Source: Helicoverpa zea
Taxonomy: Eukaryota; Arthropoda; Insecta; Lepidoptera; Noctuidae
Assembly: GCF_022581195.2 (NCBI RefSeq)
Contig: NC_061458.1
Coordinates: 13,516,001-13,580,000, forward strand
DNA length: 64,000 nt
Reading direction: 5' to 3'
The notes under the pieces are model-generated. The model did no database searches. It saw only the letters and a list, made by a program, of their open reading frames with translations, and was not told where the DNA came from. Below, piece by piece: positions 9,481 through 20,348 of the stretch. Position numbers and translations under genes: made by a program. How positions within the stretch are numbered: position 1 is the first letter of the stretch; every line of letters begins with the position of its first letter.

Positions 9481-12025
9481 GCGCGTACCGTGCAGCGCGG
9501 ACACGGAGCGCGCGGCCTCGCGCTCGCGCAGCGCGTCGTCCATGAGGCGCACCAGGTCGGCGCGGCCCAGCTCGCGCGCCAGCGACAGCGGCGTCTTGTG
9601 GAACTTGCTGAGCGCGCCCGGGTCCGCGCCCGCGCGCAGCAGCTCGCGCGCGGCGGCCGCGTGGCCGTGCTGCGCCGCCCAGTGCAGCGGCGTCATGCGC
9701 AGCAGGTCGCGCGCGTCGGGCGCGGCGCCGGCGTCCAGCAGCAGGCGGGCGGCGGCGGCGTGGCCGGCGGCGGCGGCGAGGTGCAGCGCGGTCCGCTCCA
9801 CCTTGGTGCGCGCGTCGCGCGTGAGGCCGGCGCGCAGCAGCACGGCGCAGGTGGCCGCGTGGCCGCCGCCCGCCGCCAGGTGAAGTGGCGACGTGCCAAG
9901 CTGCCGCCCACATACACGGAATTCTAACTTTTTCCCAATTTTTTTAAGGTCGATTCCGAGGTAGAGGTCGGCCATTGTTTTGTGGGAACTACTGCCCGTA
10001 TACATGGATAAGCCTACGTTAATCGGGAAGAATGTAGCTTTCCATCAGTGAAAAAAATTTTAAAATCGGTCCATTATAATAGTTTTTTAGTTTATCCCTT
10101 ACAAAAACTAAAATTGAAACTTTTCCTCTTTATAACATTAGTGGAGATAAGTACATTTAAAACCAAACCTCTAATCGATGTGAACATCCTTCTTTAATAA
10201 TTAATTTTAACAAACAACATATTGTATGTGTTGCAGTCATCCGGTTGAATCTGCTATTTGATTGAATAACCAGCGCGTTCATTGAATCAACGATATTTAA
10301 TTGAAATATTAGGCCAATAAATGAACAAGCATCACTCAACATCGAGCTAAGTAGCAGTTTGAAACATAGCCCTTTGAACACAGCCGACATAAATCGCCAA
10401 GTGATTCAAATTTTGTTATCTTTTTTGACCACTACGGCAGTATTAATCACCAAAACAAATATGGTCACTTTTGTGTAAATACTGGTTGATGCTGGCAACC
10501 AAATATTATAAAGTAGGCTGTATCCTATTCTACTTACATTCAGAAACTTGAGGAGGTTGTTTAGTCATGCAAATGAAATGTGGTCGATTCTAAATGGGGA
10601 GTGAAGTAAGACACGGCATACCCAGTCGGTGGTGAAGGGCGCGCCCTTGGCCATGAGGTCGAGCACGAGCTGCGTGTCGCCCGCCCGCGCCGCCAGCAGC
10701 AGCCGCCGGCCCAGCTCCACGGCCGCCGACGACGCCGCCACCCGCCCGCCCGCGCCGCCCGCTCCGCCCCCCGCCTGCTACACCGCCCGACACTTTCCAT
10801 TACACTGTCATACTGAACCATGTTTTCACACAAAAAAATATATAAATTCTAGGTCAGGTGCAAGTAACAATGTATCTTTTCTCATCCTCATCCTCCGAGC
10901 CTTTTCCCAATCGTGTTGGGGTCGGCTTCCAGTCTAACCGGATTCAGCTGAGTACCAGTGCTTTACAAGAAGAGACTGCCTATCTGACCTCCTCAACCCA
11001 GTTACCCGGGCAACCCGATACCCCTTGGTTAGACTGGTGTCAGACTTACTGGCTTCTGACTACCCGTAACGACTGCCAAGGATGTTCAATGACAGCCGGG
11101 ACCTACAGTTTAACGTGCCATCCGAAACACAGTCCATGGTGTCTAAGATATACTTTGAAAGTACATACAAACTTAGAAAAGTTGCATTGGTACTTGCCTG
11201 ACCTGGGATCTAACAATGTATCTTTTCTAATTGGTAATAATACCAGCTCCAGTGGTTTCTTCCACTTCCTGAATGTGCTACTTCCCGCATGGATAAAAGA
11301 AGTAGCCTACATTATAATCCTTACTTAATACAAATATTACAAATGTCAAAGGTTTGCATGCATTATGTATTGACGTGGTAGTAGCCCTACTCTGCAAAAA
11401 CGATCAAATAAATTATACTAAATCTTGACAGTAATATGCATAAATATATCAGAATAACATAATGACTACTTTTTACTATCTGGGTATGGGAAACAGTTCT
11501 CTTAAAACTCCCTGAAGTGGGTGAAACTGCTGGGTTAAGCAAGTATACAGGTATTTTAAATGCAGAAATGAACTTGTCTGTCTGCTCAGCTTCCACACCG
11601 TAACTAATGAAACAAAATAATTAACGAAGCCTGAGAAAAAACATTGTATTATCTGGGTCTTTTGGGTTGCCGATGGATTGGGGAAAACTTTGTGCATAAT
11701 TTTATAATCTCCTTCTTGTAGTGAATGCAGATGTATAGTGAGGGACAGGAACAGGGAGTGATCACCTGAAAGGTGACATCATTATAAAGGAAGCAATATG
11801 AACTAGGAACAGCAATCAGAATCTTATTTTTAATTTATGTGGTTTATAAAATTTGAGTATTTATAATAGAAAAGTAGAAATTGATCAATTTTGGTTCATC
11901 TTCTAATGAAATAAAAGTGATTGTTGCTGTGATATAGTACAGGGAGGTATTACTAAACTCACAGTAATGATCTGCGGGGTTGTGATACGCACCACCACAT
12001 CCTCTGAGCACAGGTCTGATGTCAT
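5559..12025 (-). CDS. GABPB: GA-binding protein subunit beta homologue (ankyrin transcription factor)
   Basis: Nine minus-strand exons join in frame: 12025-11963, 10774-10622, 9900-9489, 9415-9356, 9280-9210, 7583-7463, 6904-6681, 6047-5841, 5753-5559 (1506 nt, 501 aa). Residues 47-205 form about five ankyrin repeats; GAPFTTDW, LGTSPLHLAA, LLRAG-TRDARTKVERT and MTPLHWA match vertebrate GABPB. Residues 254-300 hold LLRQHGITLLPADD and SVVLSDAGKL, also family-like. Residues 464-499 are a zipper with Leu at 472, 479, 486 and 493, the expected dimerisation coil. The family lacks a DNA-binding domain and joins an ETS partner (GABP alpha) on GGAA sites to drive housekeeping and mitochondrial genes. 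Exon 1 (21 codons, start ATG at 12025-12023) is chosen because exon 2 has no usable Met and the phase fits; this is the least certain part. Several exons are extremely GC-rich. Confidence 0.9.
6118..6571. repeat. Interspersed repeat with inverted ends in GABPB intron
   Basis: The intron between exons 7 and 8 holds TAAACGGTTTTATTT at 6139 and its inverse at 6557-6571. A related copy in opposite orientation lies at about 52700-52920 (shared words TTATGTGCACTGAAAACTAG and GGGCCCCACG-like). No coding capacity. Probably a non-autonomous DNA element; the exact ends are unclear because similarity continues left of the inverted end. Confidence 0.55.
7030..7330 (+). repeat. R-family interspersed repeat
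   Basis: It carries the core TTTCACGCAAAAACTAGTCGA and ends with GACGAAGTTGCGGGAAACAG/CTAGTA-type sequence. It lies in the GABPB intron just downstream of exon 6 and is diverged from other copies. The remainder of 6905-7462 shows nothing else. Confidence 0.6.
8810..8990. other. CpG-rich patch inside the large GABPB intron
   Basis: The 1.6-kb intron 7584-9209 is AT-rich except for this patch, dense in CGCG/GCGC. It has no ankyrin or other recognisable coding frame and no obvious repeat signature. It could be an intronic regulatory element or alternative promoter; function unknown. The rest of the intron shows nothing I can name. Confidence 0.35.
9447..9481. repeat. (CGG)n microsatellite in a 73-nt GABPB intron
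   Basis: About eleven CGG/GGC triplets fill half of the tiny intron 9488-9416 between GABPB exons 3 and 4; on the gene strand they read as (CCG)n starting ~10 bases after the donor gtacgc. Confidence 0.9.
10883..11210 (-). mobile_element. SINE-A copy with 18-bp target duplication
   Basis: Direct repeats taacaatgtatcttttct at 10865-10882 and 11211-11228 bracket a minus-strand copy of the SINE-A family (GGATGAGGATG-like tail, body with CCCGGGTAACTGGGTTG and GTTAGACTGGAAGCCGACC). The tRNA-like head is missing, so it is 5'-truncated. It lies in the GABPB intron between coding exons 1 and 2. Between 11229 and 11962 nothing coding is recognised. Confidence 0.85.
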
Positions 12026-12739
12026 CGCAGCGCCCCTGCAACAACCGTGCCAGCTACATCAGGCACTTAGCATAGTGATACTGTCAAACTAACAACATCT
12101 ACTATACAAGTACATTATTTATTTATTGTACGAAGGCTTACAGTCTAACAACACAACAAGATAGTAACAATAGTTTAAAACATTGCTAATAACAAGTGGG
12201 GGCTTGTTATTTTAAACTATAGAGGTGTATACATAATGAATCTATACCCACCCCTGCTTACGCCTGACAGACACAGGATCAACACTATGATGTTCTATTA
12301 TTTTTATCATAGAATTTACCCTTCATGACAAATAAATCTTCTATAATATTACCTAAGTACCTACTTAAACCCCAAGCAGGTGCTAAATAGGTACACAAAT
12401 CAAATGATACCTTCTTCATGTAGGCACTGATTTCCTTAAACTTGGAGAAGCAAACGACTCATGTGCCTAATCATCGAAACAATTTAGTAAACAACAAGGT
12501 TTCCAGAGCGGTTTTAACAAAGTTATTGCAACTTTGTCTGAAGGTAAACAAAATTGCTTATTGAGGCATTGAACGTGGTACTTGTATCTAGTAAGTTTAA
12601 TGTTACAATAACGCATCGTCATAAATTGAGATGAATGATTAAACATTGGCTACAAGCTACAATTAGCAGTTTTTGAACACAATAATATTGATCTAAATTA
12701 GACAGGATAAGGATGTCAAGCGCGCAGCTAAAGCCATGC

Positions 12740-12830
12740 CTTTCGACCGCCATAAAACACACTTCCTTTTCCTGTCGCAACGGAAGTGATAGACTGTCTC
12801 TTCTCCTAAAAAAATAACAAAGTTGCATAT
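12740..12830 (-). promoter_or_regulatory. Candidate GABPB promoter with paired ETS sites
   Basis: CGGAAGTG at 12781-12788 and its inverse CACTTCCT at 12760-12767 flank a further TTTCCTG, giving an ETS-site cluster. Next to it on the minus strand is TTTTATGGCGGTCG, reminiscent of the initiator-like GGCGG/YY1 words of TATA-less housekeeping promoters. It lies ~740 bp upstream of the GABPB ATG, and a ttgttgcag acceptor-like site just before the ATG suggests an upstream non-coding exon. The motifs are seen; their promoter role is inferred. Confidence 0.45.
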
Positions 12831-12839
12831 TTTTATCCA

Positions 12840-14700
12840 CTTACCTATATCTAGCTTTTCATAATACTATTAGTAATTTGTTTTATTGCTCCATATTGGA
12901 ATTTGTGTAAAAAATTGTAAACGTCAACAGAATTCCACAGGTACGATTCAATGATTGAAAGAAAAATCAACGTTATTGTACCGCGAAAATAAATGTCAAC
13001 ATTAAAGTTTTAGTATAAAATTTCGTAATTTTGGTTTAGGCATATAGCACATTAACTGTTTGTTTAGAACATGTTAAATGTACTTAATTCTAGCTTTTAC
13101 ATTCTGTAAAATATATTACAAAATCTAAGTTTTAGGTTATTATTTTGTTTCTGAATGTTGGTGCTTTAATTTTTGGTATTCGCATAGACAATGCCGAATG
13201 CATTTGCCGATTAGTAAATAACTAATATACATTATAGAATGGATCATATATTTTCTGTATTTTGTAGTATATATAATATATTGTAGAATTTTATACACTT
13301 AAAATGGAATAAAAATTAAATATTAATTGTAAGTTATTTGTCACAACCCATCTGGATTGCGTCATGACATGACAGATGGCGTTGCTTTCAAGCTCACTCC
13401 TAAATTTGAGTAGGCCTCAGACTCTATTTTAAACTGTGCCTCAGATCTCAAACGGCAAACAATCTTGAAAGAACTTTTTACACAAATGCTTATTAAACGA
13501 ATGCTTACAATAATTATTAAATAATTATATAATGGTCATTATTGTATAATAAATCTAAATGGGTATGATTTAAGCTGTCACCAATTTAATTCATTTTGTG
13601 TTTCTTAAATAATAGGGTTTGCCCTCAAAATAGTAGATTTGTCACCAAAATGTAGTCACCAAACAATATAAAATCAATTCCACGATATGGGGTCAAGTAC
13701 CAAATAAATGGTTTTGTATGTGTTATAATAGGTTTGTTCTATATAATAGTATTTAAGCAAACTAATTTAAAGAGATCACCAATAAATCATTTATTATATC
13801 ACTAGAAAATTTCATGAATGTCTAAAAATGTAGGGTAGTCGTCATCATCCTTTCAACCAAAAGAGTCTACTACTTAACTGGCCATGTGCCTCCCCCAAGG
13901 GTCTTAATTTCCACAGGTAGTATAAAAATATTTAAATTAAATTTCTAGCTGAATAGTAAATAAACACTTAATTAAAGTAAAAATAATCAATATTTATTGT
14001 TAAAAATAACAATCACTGAATAATCAGCGCTGGTTTGGATTTTGAAGGGCGCCCCCTTTTTCTTTTCTGGCCGATAAGTAATTTTTTTGCTTCTGGTGGG
14101 GGGCTAATAAAATGCACCCACAACAATGAACTTGCATCTCGCTGCCCGCGCCGCGCATCGTATGATCAACCAACCAACCTACAACCCATTCGTTGAGGCC
14201 CGAAAGCGCGCCAATTTGTCTCCCTTCCCTTCCTCTTCCCTTTGAACATATTTTCATTAAAATTATAAACTGATGTATTAAATTGGTAACGAATACATGA
14301 TTTTCATAACTGAACGAAATAAAATGTAACTACTGTATTGGTGACAAAATAACAAATAAAAAGGAGTCGCAGTCAGGGATCGATTAATCGATTTATTTGG
14401 TGACTGATCTACCATTTTGAGCACCAAGCTATTATTTAAGTAATAAAACTATTATTATAAGAACGAAGTTTATATTCATGTAATGCACTACAATTTTATT
14501 GGTAATCCATCTCATATTTTACACATTATATTAACAATAATTTGGTAATTCATACCTGGGAACACTCTTTGTTTATCTGAGAACGAAAATATTTCGTGGC
14601 GATAGATCTATTTATTAGGTGATACAACTTGATGACAAATATAAATCTTGGTGACAAAAAATATAGTTCCCAATCTAAATTGATTTTAAACTGAGTCTAT
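12840..14700. other. AT-rich unassigned stretch with recurring TCACCAA words
   Basis: No coding exon recognised. Between 13570 and 14670 the words GTCACCAA, GTGACAAA and CCAAATAAAT recur on both strands. The same words build the tandem repeat at the right end of the window (63735-64000), so this is probably an old copy of that repeat family. Confidence 0.35.
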
Positions 14701-15415
14701 ACATTAGAGTTGGGTAGACCTAGGTGAGCATGGGTAAACCCCGAATTAAAATTTATTTTTCATCCCACCATCTCGGAAAGAGTAGTTTTACCCTTTGATA
14801 TCTGAGCGCAAAAGTCGTTTTTATCCTCTAGAGCGGCAAAGTGATTTGAATTTAGAACATCGTGTGCAATACTCCATTTGTGACAATCTTGATAAGACTT
14901 TTCAAACAAATACATATTAAATAAATAAAATACTGCTTAAAATAATTATTCAATTAATTAAGTATTTTTATTATTGTTTTTACACAGATTTTTAACGTCG
15001 TTTCATTTTTAAAGTGAGTTTTCAAATATGTTAACTTTAATAGGTACATCTTTTTAATTTGATACTCGTATGTGCGCGCCATTTTGTTTTTTTGCATTTA
15101 GTAATTTCCTCGATGAGGTGGGATGAAAAGTTACGTGTTGCACTCGAGTGCAAAGATTTTTCACCTTGTGCTCTTTTGATTCCCTCGCTATCGCTCAGGA
15201 TTCTAATTATTGAAACACTCGCTACGCTCGTGTTTCAATTTTAGAATCCTTCGCTTGCTCGGTCATCAAAATTGAGCCCGCGGTTAAAAAGCAACTTTGC
15301 ACTCTTGTATAACAAATAACTATTACTTGTTATTCGGACTTTACCCAAGAAGCTTGGGTAATACTAAGTCAACCCGGGTAAACCTAGGTTTACTCCACCT
15401 TGTAGCATTACCCGT
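14700..15415. repeat. Repeat-like region with clustered palindromes
   Basis: It holds a long imperfect hairpin at 15198-15248 (GGATTCTAA ... AGAATCC arms around CACTCGCTACGCTCGTG), TACCCAAG-AAG-CTTGGGTA at 15342-15360, and the perfect palindrome GTAAACCTAGGTTTAC at 15378-15393. Copies of GGGTA and CCTAGG at 14706-14740 mirror those near 15360-15400, suggesting the two ends of one transposon. No coding frame. Confidence 0.4.
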
Positions 15416-15419
15416 AACA

Positions 15420-15580
15420 TATATAAAAGAAAGTCGTGTTAGTTACTTATAACTCAAGAACGGCTGAACCGATTTAGCTGAAAATTGGCAGGGAGGTAGT
15501 TTAGAGTTTTTGTCACCATTCGGGTACGAGAAGCAGTTATCTCAGGACGCGGGTGAAAACGCGGGCGGAAGCTAGTATAT
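15420..15580 (+). repeat. R-family interspersed repeat
   Basis: Core GAACGGCTGAACCGATTTAG and the terminal GCGGGCGGAAGCTAGTA are intact. These short lepidopteran repeats usually end where an AT-rich microsatellite starts, as here (tatataataa). Confidence 0.75.
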
Positions 15581-15669
15581 AATAAATCTACAGAGAGGTC
15601 ATTGTTCATCATCATCATCCTCATAAAAAAAATGATTTTCAATATTCTTATCCAAATAAACGATACGAT

Positions 15670-15890
15670 GATGGCTTTTTTTTTAACGACGTCAAAAATC
15701 ATCAAATGACCCCTCCCGCTGTGGGTTAGCAGCGGTGAGGGAGTGTCAGACTCTTACTGACTAAAAACCGTCGTGTTCCGTCGTAGGCCTTTTATGTACC
15801 ACTCAGGGCCGCGGTAACTCTTTCGAACAATCCCGCAGCCCCGGCAGACCTTGGCTCTTGGCCCCGCTGAGGATACGATGATGGATGAGT
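15670..15890 (-). mobile_element. R1-like LINE 3' end with poly(A) tail
   Basis: The sequence matches 54300-54480 almost word for word (CAAATGACCCCTCCCGCTG, GTGAGGGAGTGTCAGACTC, AAAACCGTCGTGTTCCGTC). On the minus strand it ends GACGTCGTTAAAAAAAA, a poly(A) tail. Only 3' UTR sequence is present; the coding end of the family is seen at 54560-54860. The following 15890-16230 shows nothing recognised. Confidence 0.7.
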
Positions 15891-16236
15891 TTGATTTGCA
15901 CGCAGCCTTACAAGTATGAGTAGGTATGTGACATCAGTCATCAAGCAGGAACATCAAGGCATGACAGTTGTTAGGTAAGTACGCCACATGACGACGGTAG
16001 GATGTTCATGGATCCAAATAGGAGACTCCAAGTTATCTTAATATGTAAAGGAAATCAGACTGATGAAATATAAGAAATTACAAACAAATGCAGCCTGTGA
16101 TAGCGAATTAACAATTCCTCGACTGTCCCACTGCTCGGCGAAGGCCTATTTTTTAGTTTAAAAAATTTAGTAGTTCAGAAAGCATAAAAAAGAGAGAAGG
16201 AAAAAAAGAAAATCGACTAATTGGGATATCGTTGAC

Positions 16237-16490
16237 ATCATCATCTGCCTAGGTCATCGTCTCCCAACTATTTTGGGGTCGAATTCCAGACTAGCCGGAT
16301 GCAGTTGAGTACCACTACCAGTGTTTACAAGGAGCGATTGAGTGATTAAGCCTATCTGACCTGTACAGACCAGTTACCCGGGCAACCCGATACCACTGCC
16401 TGGTTGTTAGACTTTCGGGTTTCTGATTACCCGTAACGACTGCCAAAGATGTCCAAATGATAGCCAGGACCCACCAATTTATAATTTCTT
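16237..16490 (-). mobile_element. SINE-A copy, 5'-truncated
   Basis: Same body as the copy at 10883-11210: ATGATGATGTC-like tail, CAACTATTTTGGGGTCG, AGTTACCCGGGCAACCCGAT, CGTAACGACTGCCAA. It lacks the tRNA-like head. Confidence 0.8.
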
Positions 16491-16499
16491 CCGATTTTT

Positions 16500-17405
16500 A
16501 TTTAACCGTGAATGTTGAAATAAGTATGAATCACTTAAACAGTCTTAACGACACTAAGTTTGTGTAAACACGAAATAAAATATGGTTAAGGATGGAAAAT
16601 TAGGAGACAGGCTTGAAGTGACTCGTACAAAGCTGAGTTTAAATGTTTTTCTACATTTTATAGGTAGAACAGGTGTGCAATCATCTGATCACACCATGTG
16701 GTGACAAAACTAGGTCGCGGTAACCCTCCCCCTCTCCCCACCCCCTCCTGCTGCGTCCCATCGCCCGTCACTCACATTACATTTGTCATTTTCCGGGTAT
16801 TGTCAGCCTCGTGGATTAGCTCGGCAGCTCGGCATGAGTTTTTACCTACCTGCTCTGGCGAAATTGGTAAGTAATTAAGTAACTTTTAAAAAAGCTTCCA
16901 TCCGCGGTTTCACACGCGTCCCGAAGTAACTTCTTCGCGCACATGGATAAAAAGTAGCCTATCACGATCCGCTCCGGCTTCGAACGGGTGCAATGCTGAT
17001 GCTAAACCTACGCACTACAACAGGTCGGGCCGGCAGCGGCACCGCCCGCGCCGCACCACTAGGTCCTTGAATTTCAAAGTGCTAGTAAAAATAAAATAAC
17101 TAACTATAATTTTCTTAAAAAAAAATATACAAAATGAGCTGCGCCACCGTGGCGTCGTGTAGAGGGCACACGTACAGCTGCGTCTACGGTAATGCAGGAC
17201 ACAGCACGAGCTTGTGTCCATGTTGTGCTGGCACGCACTGATTGCCAAGGAAAAGATGCTTCTTTTTTCTTCTCTCTATTTTTATGAAGCCATCCTTGTC
17301 GCACGTGTCCATCTTAGGACCAGTCTGTGGCTGTGATATGCCACGGGTTGGTTTACCCCCTAAGCATTAAACAGAAGATAAAAAGGCTTTTCTATGTGTA
17401 CCTTG
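16500..17405. other. Unassigned stretch with an R-family fragment and GC-rich patch
   Basis: 16895-17010 is a degraded minus-strand R-family copy (CCGCGGTTTCACACGCGTCC). 17015-17060 is GC-rich. An ATG at 16833 followed by 11 codons and a consensus donor gtaagt at 16866 is a possible first exon but has no other support. Nothing else seen. Confidence 0.3.
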
Positions 17406-17409
17406 CATT

Positions 17410-17705
17410 ATGGTCAAGATTATGCGGCTGTTCTCATATACGGAGATCAGCCAGCTGCGCACGATATATAATAGCGCACGAGAATTTGCGCAGACACAGG
17501 TGCACTCACCATTCCTTCTCTCTCTTAGCCCGATGGGGCGGTAAGTAATCCGATACGACCGGAGAGAGCACCACTCACCAACTTCCAGGCTCCGGGCTGC
17601 TTCGTGAAGGATTCTAAAACCCACAAGGAGATTTCGGCGCGACCCGGAAATCGAACCCGAAACCTCAAGCACAGCAGTCGCGCTTGCGACCAATGGAACA
17701 ATTAA
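17410..17705 (-). mobile_element. SINE-B copy (tRNA-headed)
   Basis: On the minus strand it begins with a tRNA-like head containing GGTTCGATTTCCGGGTC (RNA polymerase III B-box-like) and continues through CTCTCCGGTCGTATCGGATT and GCTGGCTGATCTCCGTATAT. Other copies lie at 25440-25690 and 50895-51228. The head shows it derives from a tRNA; it is not a tRNA gene because the acceptor stem and anticodon arm are not maintained. Confidence 0.8.
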
Positions 17706-17849
17706 CAGCTTCCGCTCTTAATTGTTCCTACTTCACCTTCACCTATCTACCTTCTAAAATAACAAGAATTTCATTGAATAATGTTTAATTTCTACGTTCT
17801 ATATTGTCGTGTTAATTATACCAAATATAACATGTTCCCTTATTTTAGA

Positions 17850-20348
17850 AGCTATCGGGATTCAGGATAATGAAGACGTTTAAGTAATACACACTTTCGT
17901 TTGTTCTGAGTGGCTTGATGTAGGCGTGGAGTTGTTATTTCCGCAGTGAGCGTGTTCCCGCGGCTAATGAAGTGGTGCGCGTGTGTGCGAACACTACGTA
18001 TTGCTGAGTTGCCGCCACCCGGCGCTCTCCCCTGTGTCACAGTGCGCCTCGTGTGCCACGCGACAACTGCTAATAAAACCGTTTGCCTCGTGAGTGCTAA
18101 GTGCTCAGTAAGTACTTGCCTGGTGGGTGCCAACACTGCCAACTATTTATTTTGGATATTGGTACGGTGCGGAACTGGCTATCTGCTGCTGCTTGATGAA
18201 ATTAACGGCAGGTCGATGGAATATAGGCTTGTCGCCTGACGGAACTTGAGGCACTGAGTCCTCAGTGAAACCGAACCGATGTACGTTAGCTCATGTAAGA
18301 GAAGGGGTATTTTGTGTACACTGCCGGCACTCTGGCAGACAAGTGGGAGTTGCATTGCCTTGGCTGAACAGATGTTCCACGTGCGCTGCACGAGCTGCTG
18401 ATAGCGTTGCGTATGTACCGCAGCATGCACGCGTGCCGGCGCGCGGCTCGCGCGGGCTATACGCGCTCGCACACGTACGGGCTGCTTGCTACAAAACAAT
18501 CTGATCACGTCACTGAAGTGCGTTCTTGTATACCGCCTCTTATCAAATAACGTTTGAATATAAGTTAAGAGCTCTATACTTATAGTATTTGTAGAAATAG
18601 AGAGGGTACAGGGTTCGTGCCAAGAGTGGCGAGTTCGTGCCGCCACGTAACCATTTCGACGACTACGGACGTGATAACCGTTATTAGAATATAAGCTTTG
18701 AGCACGTTCTGCCACAAGTTTCGGATATCGATTAAATCCAACACTGTGGAAGTGGGGAAGCTCGATAGGTATGCCTGGTGCCAGCCAGTAATGCACGTTG
18801 CGGTGGCGGGCGCGTCGCCGCCCCGCCGCGCCTCAGCTATTTGTCTAGATCGTGCGGAATGTAGCACCGGCCGACACCGCGCTATTACTTACTTCGCGCT
18901 GGCATCATACCTAGGTACTAATACTTATACCAACCTGCAGGTTACTACTTACGTTACCTACTAAATATAAGATTCATGTTTCGACTTCAATAGCGAAGAA
19001 TCGGTAGGTACTTTCCACATTAATTTACTGCAGCATATAACTAAGTTGTAATGACGCGGTGCTTGTGAAGTGTCGTCGCTGAAGACGTTGAGGCTCTTAT
19101 TGGCTAACAACGTGCACAAATAGTTTGGTTCGCGTTAGTTGAGCGGCGCCGCGGCTCGTTGGCCGGCCGTCAAGGCCGCGACCGGTTTAACTTGCCCCAG
19201 ATACATGCAGCCGTGCACCGCGCGGGCGTCCCGCCGCGTGCCGGCCGCGTCTCGTGCCGCCTCCCAGCGTCAATACCGTCGCTCGCAGTTTGGCCTGACC
19301 TTAAGGACTTTATACATGTTTCAGTACTTAGAAGTTTAGAAGTTTCGAGGGTGACCCGAGAAATATCGGCAAAAACGCACAATGAATTAACGTTTAATTT
19401 TGAACGGAGGAGTCATTAATTTTGAGTAATTTACGGATCCCGCGTTCGATATCGTAATATTGTGTCGCTAGAACAATGGCCGGAACTGACATATCTACCT
19501 TATAGAAAACTTAGGAGACGCTGTGGATTAAACGATCTAAGATTATAACTGTAGACCGTGTCAATGACAATCTTCCAGAAGTTAGGCAGATTGCGAATTG
19601 CGATGTGGTCCAGGTCCAAACATCGTATCATCGTCGTATATCCAATAAAGATGCGCCTAACATCATCGCACCTTTGATATTTGCTAATGTGTGCTGAGGC
19701 AGTAGCTAAAGCTTGTTATCGCAATAAAAGCTGGTAAACTAACTGTAGGAGTGAGCTGCGAGCTAATTAACCCAGGCCCGGGCACAATGCTCTGACATCC
19801 CCCTTTCGTTCCATTATTGTTTATCTTCCTGGACAGGAAAAACTTCGCTGGAAGCTTCAATGGGCATTATGTACCTACGTTTACTTTTCCATTGTGGAAA
19901 CTTTCGACGGTTAACTGCATTATTTTGAAAGTGATTTGTGCCCTCTGTTTTATTCGAAACTCTATATAATAATAAGCTGTTCACACAATATGATGATTGT
20001 TGAGATTGAGGGGTTCTCGCGATGTACAGACGCATATTATTATTATTCGGCGGAGTGTGGTGCAGCAGCAGACAATATCCGTATCAGTCGACGAAGCTGC
20101 TGTTACTGAGTCCTGCTAATAATGATGCCAATTATACTTACGCTTACTTGTGAGTTCGCGTGTTAGAGAACATGCCCCTCCCCCCCCCCCGGCGGGCGAG
20201 TCTCGACACACGCGATCGATGCCGGACTTCCGCCAGATAGCAGCCGCCTCTAGCGTAGTCCCACTCGCCGCCAACATCTTACAAGAACAGCTTTAGACTA
20301 TGTCGACAATTTTGTTTTATTGATTTACCTAATTACGGAAAGAAACAA
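17850..20348. other. CpG-rich patches without recognised gene
   Basis: Patches at 17930-18070, 18340-18490, 18800-18860 and 19130-19290 are rich in CpG amid AT-rich sequence. Open frames here, including a 205-codon one at 18796-18179 on the minus strand, have no recognisable domain and shifting composition. 19450-20348 shows nothing specific. Confidence 0.3.

Noticed and set aside
9490..9927. Long open frames on both strands in the ankyrin exon
   Set aside because: They are frame-shifted shadows of the GC-rich GABPB ankyrin exon.
11844..12044. Minus frame with CGGAYHNPADHY, resembling the NPAD motif of ABCG transporters
   Set aside because: No other ABCG part (ATP-binding or membrane domain) lies nearby, and the same bases in another frame supply a 21-codon first exon whose phase and splice donor fit GABPB.
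16833..16866. Possible first coding exon (ATG plus 11 codons then gtaagt)
   Set aside because: Too short to test, no matching downstream exon found and no homology.
18179..18796. 205-codon minus-strand frame, one of the longest in the window
   Set aside because: No recognisable domain, composition shifts with local CpG content, and no splice or start context; likely chance in GC-rich DNA.
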